Below are positions 25,480-53,614 of a stretch of DNA of 64,000 nt, piece after piece. Where the stretch lies: NCBI GenBank assembly GCA_949825025.1, contig OX463783.1, positions 16,279,628 to 16,343,627 on the forward strand, in the 5' to 3' direction. Both the position numbers and the translations under genes were made by a program. The notes beneath the pieces were generated by a model. It saw nothing but the letters and a program-made list of their open reading frames with translations. It was not told the origin of the DNA and ran no database searches. The DNA is from Siphlonurus alternatus (taxonomy: Eukaryota; Arthropoda; Insecta; Ephemeroptera; Siphlonuridae). Each line of letters opens with the position of its first letter. The stretch's first letter is position 1.

Positions 25480-25770
25480 CTATACACATTCGTTTGTACT
25501 CTACTCTCTCACTCACACTAGAGTAGAGTAGATGTGCCCCTCCCCTTTTTTGTATAACATATAAATATATTATTTGCTATATTTTATTTTACCCCACTAC
25601 TCTCTTTTGGGAGAAAAAGGAAACACGACGCTCTCGTTTGCGTCTGCGAACTAAAAAGCAACAGTACTCCCAAACTCCCTTTTCCCTTCTTCCTCCCCTC
25701 ATTTGCTTTGCTACCCCTCTTTTTTACTACCCCCACTTTTTCTTTCAATATCCTCCCTTACAAAAAAATA
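25480..25770 (-). promoter_or_regulatory. candidate promoter region of the minus-strand gene
   Basis: Directly upstream of the minus-strand ATG exon, the sequence is less AT-rich and strongly pyrimidine-biased on the plus strand, so GA-rich on the transcribed sense. Examples are the GAGTGAGAGAGTAGAG-type repeats and long AGGGAG/GGGAAG tracts. GA-rich tracts are typical of arthropod developmental promoters. No TATA or initiator can be assigned with confidence. Confidence 0.35.
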
Positions 25771-26846
25771 ATAATAAATGTTTTATATTATTATTATTAT
25801 AACTCCCCTTCTATATATTTTTTATTTTGAATATTGAAAATCAGAATATATAAATTCAATAACGAAATCTATAAATTTAATATATCTACATCGATTTTGA
25901 TTTTATATTTTCTGTTGTAAATGCAGAAAGTTATGTAAAATTGAGTTTTAATACAAAATAAATATTACTTTTGTTTTATTTATTGATCAATAACATTGCT
26001 TATTTAATAAATTTTATGTATATTAATTTTCTAAATTGAGTGCATGGAGGGTAAATTTTATTTGCGCCTGTCAAATATGCAACTGTTTTTACACACATGC
26101 GCAGCTGGGTATAGCATATAACATACACATAATTTGAATTTCTATTACAACTCAAAAATATTAATATTATATTAATAACAAATGTATTTACAAACATTCC
26201 TAACATTCCATTTCCTAACTTAATTTATAGCTTTCATATTAATTAAAAAAAAATGTCATAAATAATTAACATCTTAATTATTAAAAATATATTTATTTAA
26301 AAAATGTAATAAAAATTCTAATTTGCAAAATTTTAAATTGAAATTTGCTGCTAGTATAAATTCTTTTCTTTCTTTTTTTTTGTTGTTGTTTTTTATTAAA
26401 TATCATATTGTATAGTACTCTAGTACTGTCACAAATAAATATTCTCAAAATTTAACACATATCTTTTTTTAACATAGAATTATTTTGTTAAGTGAAAGTG
26501 TCCCATATTATTGCTCTGGGATCTCTTCAAATTTAAGCCAATAAATCTTTCAATTTAAACCCAAACTTGTATTGTATTATGTGTTTTCTGAATAAAAGCC
26601 TTTATCGAATTATATATATATAGTTATCTCCACCCGGTCCACCCCATTTTTTTTATTGTGTGTCCTATATGCAATATGTATTTTAGGTGAAACAAAATAA
26701 AAAAATATATCGCCTTTAGGATAGGCAACTTTCTCAGCACCATTACAGAGCAGGTCACATATAAACAGGGGCCGGCTGTAAAATGAACTATTTCCCTTCC
26801 CTCGATCTTCCTATATAATTAATTATACATGTATTGTATTCAGATT

Positions 26847-26998
26847 AGATTAGATTAGATTTAACGCTCTGCGGCAAATGTGGCTAAACCACGGTGGCTC
26901 GCAATATAGTGCTCAACGCACTCTTAAATCCCCCGTAACTCTCCGCCCCCACCACCTCGGACGGCAGGGAGTTCCACTCCCTCACTGTTCGGTTTCAT
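26847..26998 (-). mobile_element. 3' end of a CR1/Jockey-type non-LTR element
   Basis: This segment is over 90% similar by eye to 44,806-44,950, the 3' end of the reverse-transcriptase element in COQ9 intron 1. On the minus strand it encodes the typical C-terminal segment NRTVREWNSLPSEVVG. It ends in tandem GATTA units (26,847-26,866), a microsatellite-like tail expected of CR1-type elements. It is heavily 5' truncated. Confidence 0.75.
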
Positions 26999-27132
26999 GT
27001 AATATATATATTAGGAAGAGGGGAAAGGTAAGAGGGAAAAGATGGTGATAGCTAGATATGAATTATATAGGAAATAAATTTAATTAAAAATGGCATAGCA
27101 TTTAAAAATTCTTTCATCGTAGTGAAGAAGCG

Positions 27133-27330
27133 GCACTGCATGTGGCGTAATGGGCTAACACAGTAGACTGACAATCTAATGATCTGGGATCTTACCCCAG
27201 CGGTGCTAGCTTTTTCCCATGGACGTGGAATTTGCTTTTAAATGCATGTTACAAGGATAGTGTAAGTCTGAGTAACTGATATGTAATATATATTACAGAT
27301 CTCCAGAGATGAATAAATAACCTGAATGAT
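27133..27330 (+). mobile_element. tRNA-like SINE head or degenerate tRNA
   Basis: Positions 27,133-27,208 can be drawn as a cloverleaf. There is a D-arm/A-box region TGGCGTAATGGGC, an anticodon stem TAGA/TCTA around CTGACAA (anticodon would be GAC, Val), and a perfect T-stem CTGGG/CCCAG around ATCTTAC. The T-loop lacks the canonical TTCGA(N)T, so a functional tRNA is unlikely. The sequence continues into a non-tRNA body, as in tRNA-derived SINEs. The 3' end is not resolved. Confidence 0.55.
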
Positions 27331-28424
27331 ATATTAGTTGTTTATAATCATGGTACCTAAAGGGGACTGGAGTCACAATGAAAACTGTGCCGGGTTGTGT
27401 TTAATATTATAGTTACCATAATAGCAAATAATTCTTTTTTGCTGCACTTAATTAATACAGTAAATTAGGAATCATAAAAAAATAATGAAAGAAATAAGAT
27501 TTGTTTCCACAAATTTTTATTTAATGTAGTCTCTAGTATAAATTTAAACTTTTATAATTTAGTAAAAATTTGCAAAAAAACATTATAATAGTATGAATTT
27601 ATTTATGTTTTTGAAATCATACATATTTTCCAAAGGGTTAAAACAAATTTTCTTTTTTGTTTTAATTACAACCTTACTGTGTATCACAAACTTTTTTCAT
27701 AACTTCAAAAGATTTATATACATATTATATTATGAATTTCATTTATTTTTTTGTTTATTATTTTTTACGAACCAATTAATATTTTCAAATCAAAATTTTA
27801 CATGATAAAATACAATGCACAAGAATACACTCAATCAAAGAAACAAACTCTAATGTGTGTGTTTCATGAAACAATTGAATTACTGTATTAATTTTATATT
27901 TTTATGACAAAAATGAAATAAAATCAGAATATGTTTGATAAAAGATAACTTTTTAAATTACATAAACATACTTTTGGAGAAAAAAAAAATACTTAAAAAC
28001 AATTTACTGGCATTTTAATACAAGTAAATATAATAGAATATTAAGAATAAAAAACAATGAACTACAACAAAAATGTGATGTATACATGGATAAAATACTA
28101 GCTGGAAATATCTTAACTAGAGTACAAGAAATAAAAAATTATCGTTTCAGAATAACAAATATATTTTTTACAAGAGTTTAATTGACAATCTTCCTTAATC
28201 TTACTTGACAAGTTCGTGAATCTAAGTTGGAAGCAACCGCTTGACTTAGCAACCGGAAGTGCCTTCTGATCGGTCGACGCATAGCACCAAGTTACATATT
28301 TTCAGGCTTTGACCAATTAAAGGGCACTTTCAGTGTGGTAAACCAAAAGCGACTGCTTGACAGATTTACCAATTTTTGTTTTATTTTTCAGGTTTAAATT
28401 AGTTCAAGAAACATAAATTTTGTA

Positions 28425-28455
<31 letters not shown>

Positions 28456-29019
28456 TCATAATTTATCTTTAAAAAGTACTCTAGACTACTTCCAGCAAGT
28501 ATTGAAATTGTGAAAATGAATATGCACACACAAAGAAAAAACTGAACTTGTTGAATATTGTTATATAATACTGTTTCAACTTGAAATTAAATAAACAATT
28601 CATAATAATCATCTAATTAGTAAGCACTTCTATTTTTTTATATTATCATGAATCATTTTACTTGAGTTATTCATAAATAATAATTCAACAAATGAGAGCA
28701 ATCTTGCAAATATATATTATAATTATTTGGTCCTTTGTCCACTTTATACCTGCACTCCGAATATTCACACAAAATTATCACCAAATTATTTCTCATTATT
28801 TCATATCATTCTAATCAACTTTACCTGCTAACAGGCAGGAAACAGCCTTTGTAAGAACTAAGAATTATTTTCACAAATAACATGCCTTGTCAAAATTATT
28901 GTGATTAACTCCAAAGTTTAATGAAATGTTTTAAATCATTTTGACATCACTTATAATAAAGATGAAAGTCACATAATCTTTGTTTCAGTATTATACATAT
29001 TAAGATTTTTAAAAAGGTT
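27331..29019. other. AT-rich, no gene seen
   Basis: Includes a 70-codon hydrophobic open frame at 27,593-27,805 that is simply T-rich DNA, and a less AT-rich unexplained patch at 28,205-28,375. No gene was recognised. Confidence 0.4.
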
Positions 29020-29317
29020 CCTTTGATTAACATGTAAACCTTAGCAAATTCACAAAAATTCTGAATTTTTTTGAGAGGCCTAAAAGCCATAGAAAAAGTT
29101 TTAAAACAATTTAACGAGCCGATTTTTTTTAAACGAATTTTTTAGTTTGTCTCTCCATGGGAAAGCCCTATGCTGAAAATTAAAAAAATTAATTAAAAAA
29201 ATTGGCTCGTTAAATTGTTTTGAAACTTTTTCTATGGCTTTTAGGCACTAATATCTGCCTCTCAAAAAAAATCCAGAATTTTTGTGAATTTGTTAAGGTT
29301 TACATGTTAATCAAAGG
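29020..29317. mobile_element. 298-bp MITE (ends CCTTTGATTAACATGTAAAC)
   Basis: Long inverted arms of roughly 110-130 bp each: CCTTTGATTAACATGTAAAC, TTCACAAAAATTCTG.ATTTTTTTGAGAG, GCCATAGAAAAAGTTT and AACAATTTAACGAGCC are all mirrored on the right. No second copy is in the window, and the superfamily is not assigned. Confidence 0.8.
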
Positions 29318-29699
29318 GATCTACGTCGAACAGCTGACCGGCGTTATTTATCTCTACTTTAAATGCAGTTGTTAACTGCAATAACATTGTTTAAGATTGG
29401 AAAGTATATGATGGTGGCAAGGTAATTATTAATATTTCTTTACAATTTACATCCATTAATTTATTTTTTCCATCCTTCCTATAACTATATTTTAAATTAA
29501 AGGACTTAATTAACATACAAATTGACATAAATATTTTAGTTCTGTAATACAAAATTGACATTTTTATATTTTAGAGAATCATTTTAGACAAGGTTCACAT
29601 ATATATTTTTTTTACAGCATAAAAATGAATACATGATACTAAATTTTTAAAGTATGAAAGTACATAAAGAACTTATATATTAATAATAATAATAATTAT

Positions 29700-29715
29700 T
29701 ACTTTATTTATTAAA
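29700..29715 (-). terminator. poly(A) signal cluster of the USP35/38-like gene
   Basis: On the minus strand overlapping AATAAA hexamers (AATAAATAAAG) lie about 60-75 bp after the TAG/TAA-bounded end of the coding sequence at 29,775, a normal spacing for cleavage and polyadenylation. Confidence 0.6.
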
Positions 29716-29774
29716 AAATAAGGTACAAAATACTGCCATAGAATAAGTATTCTCTCTACAAAATTTCATTACTT

Positions 29775-39738
<9,964 letters not shown>

Positions 39739-39887
39739 TTTTCTTCCTTTTAAACACAATATAAAAAGACTAATTAAATATTTGATGTACGAGAGATTGT
39801 TTTAACTTCAATAAATCAAACTTTGTGATTAAAATTTCATGTAAAACAATGAAATTTTCACAATTATGGAGAGACAAACACAATATG
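39739..39887 (-). promoter_or_regulatory. 5' flank of the USP35/38-like gene, left half of the split intergenic region
   Basis: Only 149 bp separate the coding start from the target-site duplication of the foldback element, so the original promoter elements must lie here, in the element, or across it. No TATA box is evident. Confidence 0.4.
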
Positions 39888-39896
39888 TCAACCATC
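39888..39896. repeat. 9-bp target-site duplication, left copy
   Basis: TCAACCATC here is repeated exactly at 44,327-44,335, flush against the inverted ends GGACGTTGC…GCAACGTCC of the element between them. Confidence 0.9.
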
Positions 39897-39951
39897 GGAC
39901 GTTGCTAGGGACAAGGGAGCCTTGTCCCGAATCGGGACAAGGCAGTGTTAA

Positions 39952-39961
39952 GCGCATGCGC
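39952..39961. promoter_or_regulatory. NRF-1/ewg-type palindrome in left foldback end
   Basis: GCGCATGCGC matches the core of the nuclear respiratory factor 1 consensus (YGCGCAYGCGCR). It lies about 215 bp upstream of the USP35/38-like ATG. The mirror copy is at 44,262-44,271. Confidence 0.5.
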
Positions 39962-40345
39962 ACTACGCTACTCTAACTGGCGGCATATTATGCAGTTTTA
40001 TGCTGCCTTGTCCCGAAGAAAAAGACTCGGGACACGGCACTTTCATATACAGCGCCATATATCATATATGTAATGTTAATTATATGCTACAGCAGCGCAA
40101 CATGTTAACTGCCGGCGCATGGAACAATCGACCGAATTAAGTTAAGATCGCATATATACTGGAATTAAAATATAAAACTTCAATAAACACTTCAAAGTAT
40201 ATAATCAATAATGATATTATAAAAATTATTATTTTATTATAATGACGAGTTATATATATATATATATATTAATTTTATATACATAAAATATATATAACAA
40301 ATTAATTTAATATATTTAATGATGAATTCATCGTGGAATTTTCGA

Positions 40346-40381
<36 letters not shown>

Positions 40382-40473
40382 ACTATTTATTATATTTTTA
40401 TATATATATGTGTGTATTGAATATATTTTGTTAATTTTGGAATTTTAATCATCAATCATATATATATATATAT

Positions 40474-40523
<50 letters not shown>

Positions 40524-40625
40524 TGATTGAAGATTTTTTATAATATATAATTAATTATATATATAACATAATATTATATATATACTAATTAATTATTTTT
40601 ATTTTATTTATTCACATTAAATATT

Positions 40626-40790
40626 GTCGCGTCTACACGTGGTATAGAGCGTATAGTATATTATATACACGTCCTGAGTTGCATGAGCGCTGTGGACCCG
40701 CATGCACTCGTTGTTGGCCAGCCCAACTCAGGACGTATAATATATTATATATATACGCTCGCATCTACCCTAGACGCGATCCATAATATT
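40626..40790. repeat. internal hairpin domain of the foldback left arm
   Basis: Inverted TACACGTCCTGAGTTG and CAACTCAGGACGTATA enclose a ~45-bp spacer, and the outer flanks GAGCGTATA and TATACGCTC are also inverted. The same domain is mirrored at 43,405-43,570. Confidence 0.8.
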
Positions 40791-40929
40791 AAATTAATTC
40801 ATATTGTTGACATCATATAGTAACTGCATGCATGCCTTCATGCAGTATAATATCTTGTCTCGATTGCAGACAGCATCAGCCTTAAATTATAAAGCTATTT
40901 AATTCAACGTTAAATCGTATATGTTATAG

Positions 40930-41751
40930 GACTCCCGTGTCCCGAGTGGAGACACGGCAGTATTTTTATATAGTGATTTTCAATTTAATAAATTCTATTT
41001 TGACTGCCTTGTCTCGATTGCAGACACGGCAGTCTAAAATAAAGCTATTTCAACGTTAAATAGTGTATGTTATAGAACTCCCGTGTCTCGAGTGGAGACA
41101 CGGCAGTTTTTTATATAGTGATTTTCAATTTAATAAATTCTATTTTGACTGCCTTGTCTCGATTGCAGACACGGCAGTCTAAAATAAAGCTATTTCAACG
41201 TTAAAACGTATATGTTATAGGACTCCCGTGTCCCGAGTGGAGACACGGCAGTTTTTTTATATATAGTGATTTTCAATTTAATAAATTCTATTTTGACTGC
41301 CTTGTCTCGATTGCAGACACGGCAGTCTAAAATAAAGCTATTTCAACGTTAAATCGTATATGTTATAGGACGTACTCCCGTGTCCCGAGTGGAGACACGG
41401 CAGTTTTTTTATATGGTAAATTTACATTTAATAAGTTCTATTTTGACTGCCTTGTCTCGATTGCAGACACGGCAGTCTAAAATAAAGCTTTTTTAACGTT
41501 AAATCGTATATGTTATAGGCCTCCCGTGTCCCGAGTGGAGACACGGCAGTTTTTTTATATGGTGATTTTAGATTTAATAAATTCTATTTTGACTCCCTTG
41601 TCTCGATTGCAGACACGGCAGTCTAAAATAAAGCTTTTTTAACGTTAAATCGTATATGTTATAGGACTCCCGTGTCCCGAGTGGAGACACGGCAGTTTTT
41701 TTTATATGCTAAATTTATATTTAATAAGTTCTATTTTGACTGCCTTGTCTG
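40930..41751. repeat. ~147-bp tandem array, left arm
   Basis: Successive GACTGCCTTGTCTCGATTGC blocks start near 41,002, 41,147, 41,295, 41,445, 41,591 and 41,738, giving spacings of 145-150 bp. Each unit contains two short hairpins: CCGTGTC…GACACGG, and GACTGCC.TGTCT…AGACACGGCAGTC. AACGTTAAA and TTTAATAA.TTCTATTTT blocks link them. Confidence 0.92.
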
Positions 41752-41862
41752 CAATCGAGACAAGGCAGTCAAAATAGAACTTATTAAATGTAAAATTACC
41801 ATATAAAAAAACTGCCGTGTCTCCACTCGGGACACGGGAGTCCTATAACATACACGATTTAA

Positions 41863-42272
41863 GGGCATTGGGTGTAGCACCGGTAGTTGGCAACACTGAC
41901 CTATCTTCACCATGCTAATTTTTGGTCATTGCTCCTCGGAGTAATTTTTATGCTAGAGCTAAGCTGATTGCTGTAGTATCAAGATAATTAGTAGCCCAAG
42001 TGCACAATTTGGCTAAATAAAGCCTGATTTAAAGAAAAGTATTTTTTAGTAATTTTTTAAATTTACATGCATTTTTCTAAAATATAAAAAAAATACTTTT
42101 CTTTAAATCAGGCTTTATTTAGACAAATTGTGCACTTGGGCTACTAATTATCTTGATACTACAGCAATCAGCTTAGCTCTAGCATAAAAATTACTCCGAG
42201 GAGCAATGACCAAAAATTAGCATGGTGAAGATAGGTCAGTGTTGCCAACTACCGGTGCTACACCCAATGCCC
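41863..42272. mobile_element. TTAA MITE family 2, nested in the foldback array
   Basis: A 410-bp palindrome with ends GGGCATTGGGTGTAGC and GCTACACCCAATGCCC, flanked by TTAA (41,859-41,862 and 42,273-42,276). Other array units read GATTTAACGTTAAA without an insert, so they are internal empty-site controls proving TTAA duplication. The arms contain GCACCGGTAGTTGGCAAC and GCTCCTCGGAGTAATTTTTA. It is younger than the array. Confidence 0.93.
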
Positions 42273-42276
42273 TTAA

Positions 42277-43271
<995 letters not shown>

Positions 43272-43681
43272 GATTTAACGTTGAAATAGCTTTATAATTT
43301 AAGGCTGATGCTGTCTGCAATCGAGACAAGATATATATATTATACTGCATGAAGGCATGCATGCAGTTACTATATGATATATGTCAACAATATGAATTAA
43401 TTTAATATTATGGATCGCGTCTAGGGTAGATTCGAGCGTATATATATAATATATTATACGTCCTGAGTTGGGCTGGCCAACATTGCAACGAGTTCATGCG
43501 GGTCCACAGCGCTCAACTCAGGACGTATATATAATATACTATACGCTCTATACCACGTCGTGTAGACGCGACAATATTTAATGTGAATAAATAAAATAAA
43601 AATAATTAATTGGTATATATATTATATTATGTTATATAATTATATAATTAATTATATATTATAAAAAATCTTCAATTTATA

Positions 43682-43849
<168 letters not shown>

Positions 43850-43938
43850 AATATATATGCGGTCGAAAATTCCACGATGAATTCATCATTAAATATATTA
43901 AATTAATTTGTTATATATATTTTATGTATATAAAATTA

Positions 43939-43971
<33 letters not shown>

Positions 43972-44261
43972 ACTCGTCATTATAATAAAATAATAATTTT
44001 TATAATATCATTATTGATTATATACTTTGAAGTGTTTATTGAAGTTTTATATTTTAATTCCAGTATATATGCGATCTTAACTTAATTCGGTCGATTGTTC
44101 CATGCGCCGGCAGTTAACATGTTGCGCTGCTGTAGCATATAATTAACATTACATATATGATATATGGCGCTTGTATATGAAAGTGCCGTGTCCCGAGTCT
44201 TTTTCTTCGGGACAAGGCAGCATAAAACTGCATAATATGCCGCCAGTTAGAGTAGCGTAGT

Positions 44262-44271
44262 GCGCATGCGC
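44262..44271. promoter_or_regulatory. NRF-1/ewg-type palindrome in right foldback end
   Basis: GCGCATGCGC, the mirror of 39,952-39,961, lies about 280 bp upstream of the COQ9 ATG. Confidence 0.5.
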
Positions 44272-44326
44272 TGAACACTGCCTTGTCCCGATTCGGGACA
44301 AGGCTCCCTTGTCCCTAGCAACGTCC

Positions 44327-44335
44327 TCAACCATC
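44327..44335. repeat. 9-bp target-site duplication, right copy
   Basis: TCAACCATC, identical to 39,888-39,896. Confidence 0.9.
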
Positions 44336-44549
44336 ACCATCCATGACGATTTTTTTCTGCATAAAAAAACATGAAAAATTAAAGTATTTACAAAATGATA
44401 AACAGATATTGCGCAGTAGAGCATTTTTGCTCAAAATATGTCATAATGCGCATACAAAATTGTACTTTGCTCTTGTTTTTAAGAAGTTTTGCCTCAAAAT
44501 TTCTTACTTCTTCTGTTTATCCGCGAGAATTTAAAGTCAGACAGCTGAC
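44336..44549 (+). promoter_or_regulatory. 5' flank of COQ9, right half of the split intergenic region
   Basis: These 214 bp lie between the element and the COQ9 start. Together with the 149 bp on the other side and one copy of the 9-bp target site they make an ancestral spacer of about 370 bp between two divergent start codons. No TATA box is evident. Confidence 0.5.
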
Positions 44550-51516
<6,967 letters not shown>

Positions 51517-52864
51517 AGAAAATTACAAGAAGCACAAAGTACTTGCTAACAAAAATGTAGTATTTTTTAATGAATAATTAATGAGGTGTACTAATAATTT
51601 ATACACAAAAGTCCTAAAACTGGTAAATATATTAGACTTTTTAATTATTAATATTATATATTATAATAAGTTAACTGCTTTTTGATTAACTCAATTTATA
51701 TACAGTATTTATGATAATTCTTATTTTCTTAATATTTTCTCGTTGCAAGACATATTTTTTCGTTTGAAACTCATTTCACTCCTCTGTTTATTATATATAT
51801 TATATATTTTGTTGTTCTAGTGAAAATTTTGAATTTAATTTTGCTGTACCCGTTTCTCAACATATGAGCTCTAGTATAATTTTAAAACAATCCCCTTATC
51901 ATATTTATTATTATTATTATTATTTTGGGCTGCAGGTAAACGCCACTGCATTGACTGCATACATGCATATAATATAAGTTAAAGGCAAATTTTTTTTTTT
52001 TTTTAATTTACCCCCCCCCCCCCACCCCCATTTGATTTTAAAGTAATTAAGTAGCCAGTTGTTACGAAGTTTTGTTAAATATTTTATAGCCCCAGCACTC
52101 AATCAGTTAATTTAATGATCAATTTCAACCCCTTCTCAATACACATCTTGTGCTTTCTTAATTAAATCTCTCAAGACAGCAGGAACTATATTAATTAAAC
52201 TCTGCCTGCTATAAATTTGTATAATTCATAATTCATAATCATTTTATTGCTTTTTGATTGTACAACAATATAAGCACGCTGCTTAGGTTTGTGTATTAAT
52301 TTTTATTATCATGATTATTATTTATGTTTTCTTTTTAATATGTATAAATTGCAATAAGAAGGGTGTGCTTTAATTTAAATTTTCATATTGACGTTTGTGT
52401 GTGTGTGTGTGTGGGGGGGGGGGGGGGGTTATAAGTCGAATAATCTTTTTAAGTTAGGCACCCTATCCTTTAACCCAGCACAGTTCTTTAATAATTTTTA
52501 TAATAGTCTTCAAGAGAAAAATTTATCTCTGAAATATTTCATATGTACATATATGATTTGCATGCATTGTCGATCATGCAATGTTTAATTTAATTATGTA
52601 CTTTAATTGTATTAAAATAAATAAGCATTTGAAAATTAATTAAGAGCTATAGGTGCATTATTTATATATATCATGTGTGTAATGGTGCAATGATGTATAT
52701 TATATAATCATTTTTTGATTGCATGTATATACTAATAATTTTTATTTTATTTATTTATTTTTTTTACGACGATACACCCCTAAGAGCTTATATTATAATA
52801 CAGCTCGCGGCGGGGTAATGGGTAAATTATATAAGTTTTTACACTGCAATTAATATATATATAT

Positions 52865-52952
<88 letters not shown>

Positions 52953-53280
52953 GGGGCTATATATTAATCGCTCTGATTATATCTATATATATAATATTAA
53001 TATACATCCCCAATTATATATAATATGTATAATTATTAATAAATTAATTATATAATTTGCGACGTGGTGCGCCTATATAGCAGCGTAGCAGCTAGGAGGA
53101 AAGCAAAGGGGGGGGGGGGGGTGTAATATGGTGTAATATAATAAAATGCAAATTATTTTTTAATCTCATTAGTTATTTCAGATTTTAGATGTACAAAAAA
53201 AATCATCTCAAAAATTAAATCCAAAGTAAATTTAATATTGTTTTATTCTGAATAAAATTAAAATTAATTGAAGTTTTTAT
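51517..53280. other. COQ9 3' flank and spacer to MED10
   Basis: AT-rich, with a (C)n run near 52,008-52,023, a (GT)n(G)n run near 52,396-52,429, a (TA)n block at 52,852-52,941 and a G-run at 53,108-53,121. The COQ9 polyadenylation site is not obvious. No gene was recognised. Confidence 0.5.
52852..52941. repeat. (TA)n microsatellite
   Basis: About 90 bp of TA repeats with two small interruptions. Confidence 0.92.
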
Positions 53281-53492
53281 CTCTGACACTAGATGGTAGC
53301 CTGTTTCAGTTACGGAAGACTGTAGTTGATAAAATTGCCAAGAGATGGCTAAAAACTACCAATCCGAACAAATTTGGGGATAAAAACGAAAATGTTACTA
53401 AAAATGTAGGGATTAGCCGCTGCGGTTCGCTGCGGTTGGTACAGAAAGAAGTGGGTTGGTATCACTGCTACTTCCTGTCACAACAACACACA
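53281..53492 (+). promoter_or_regulatory. MED10 5' flank with a CTCF-like motif
   Basis: GACACTAGATGGTAGC at 53,285-53,300 resembles the CTCF core (CCASYAGRKGGCRS) with mismatches. The frame of MED10 is open upstream to 53,268, but the family N-terminus begins at the ATG at 53,493, so this stretch is read as 5' UTR and promoter. Confidence 0.35.
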
Positions 53493-53614
53493 ATGGCGTC
53501 CCCATTAGAAAATTTGGAGACAAATCTCGAGATGTTTATTGAAAATGTTCGACAAATAAGAATTATAGTGAGTGATTTTCAACCTCAAGGACAGAATGTA
53601 CTAAACCAAAAAAT
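53493..53614 (+). CDS. MED10: MED10 exon 1
   Basis: Encodes residues 1-40 and two bases. Donor AAAAT|GTAAGT. The context acaATGG is favourable. Confidence 0.95.

Noticed and set aside
27133..27208. Functional tRNA-Val
   Set aside because: A cloverleaf can be drawn, but the T-loop is non-canonical and the sequence continues as a SINE body.
53268..53492. N-terminal extension of MED10 from an upstream ATG
   Set aside because: The frame is open, but the 135-aa product from 53,493 matches the family length and start, and the extension has no resemblance to MED10.
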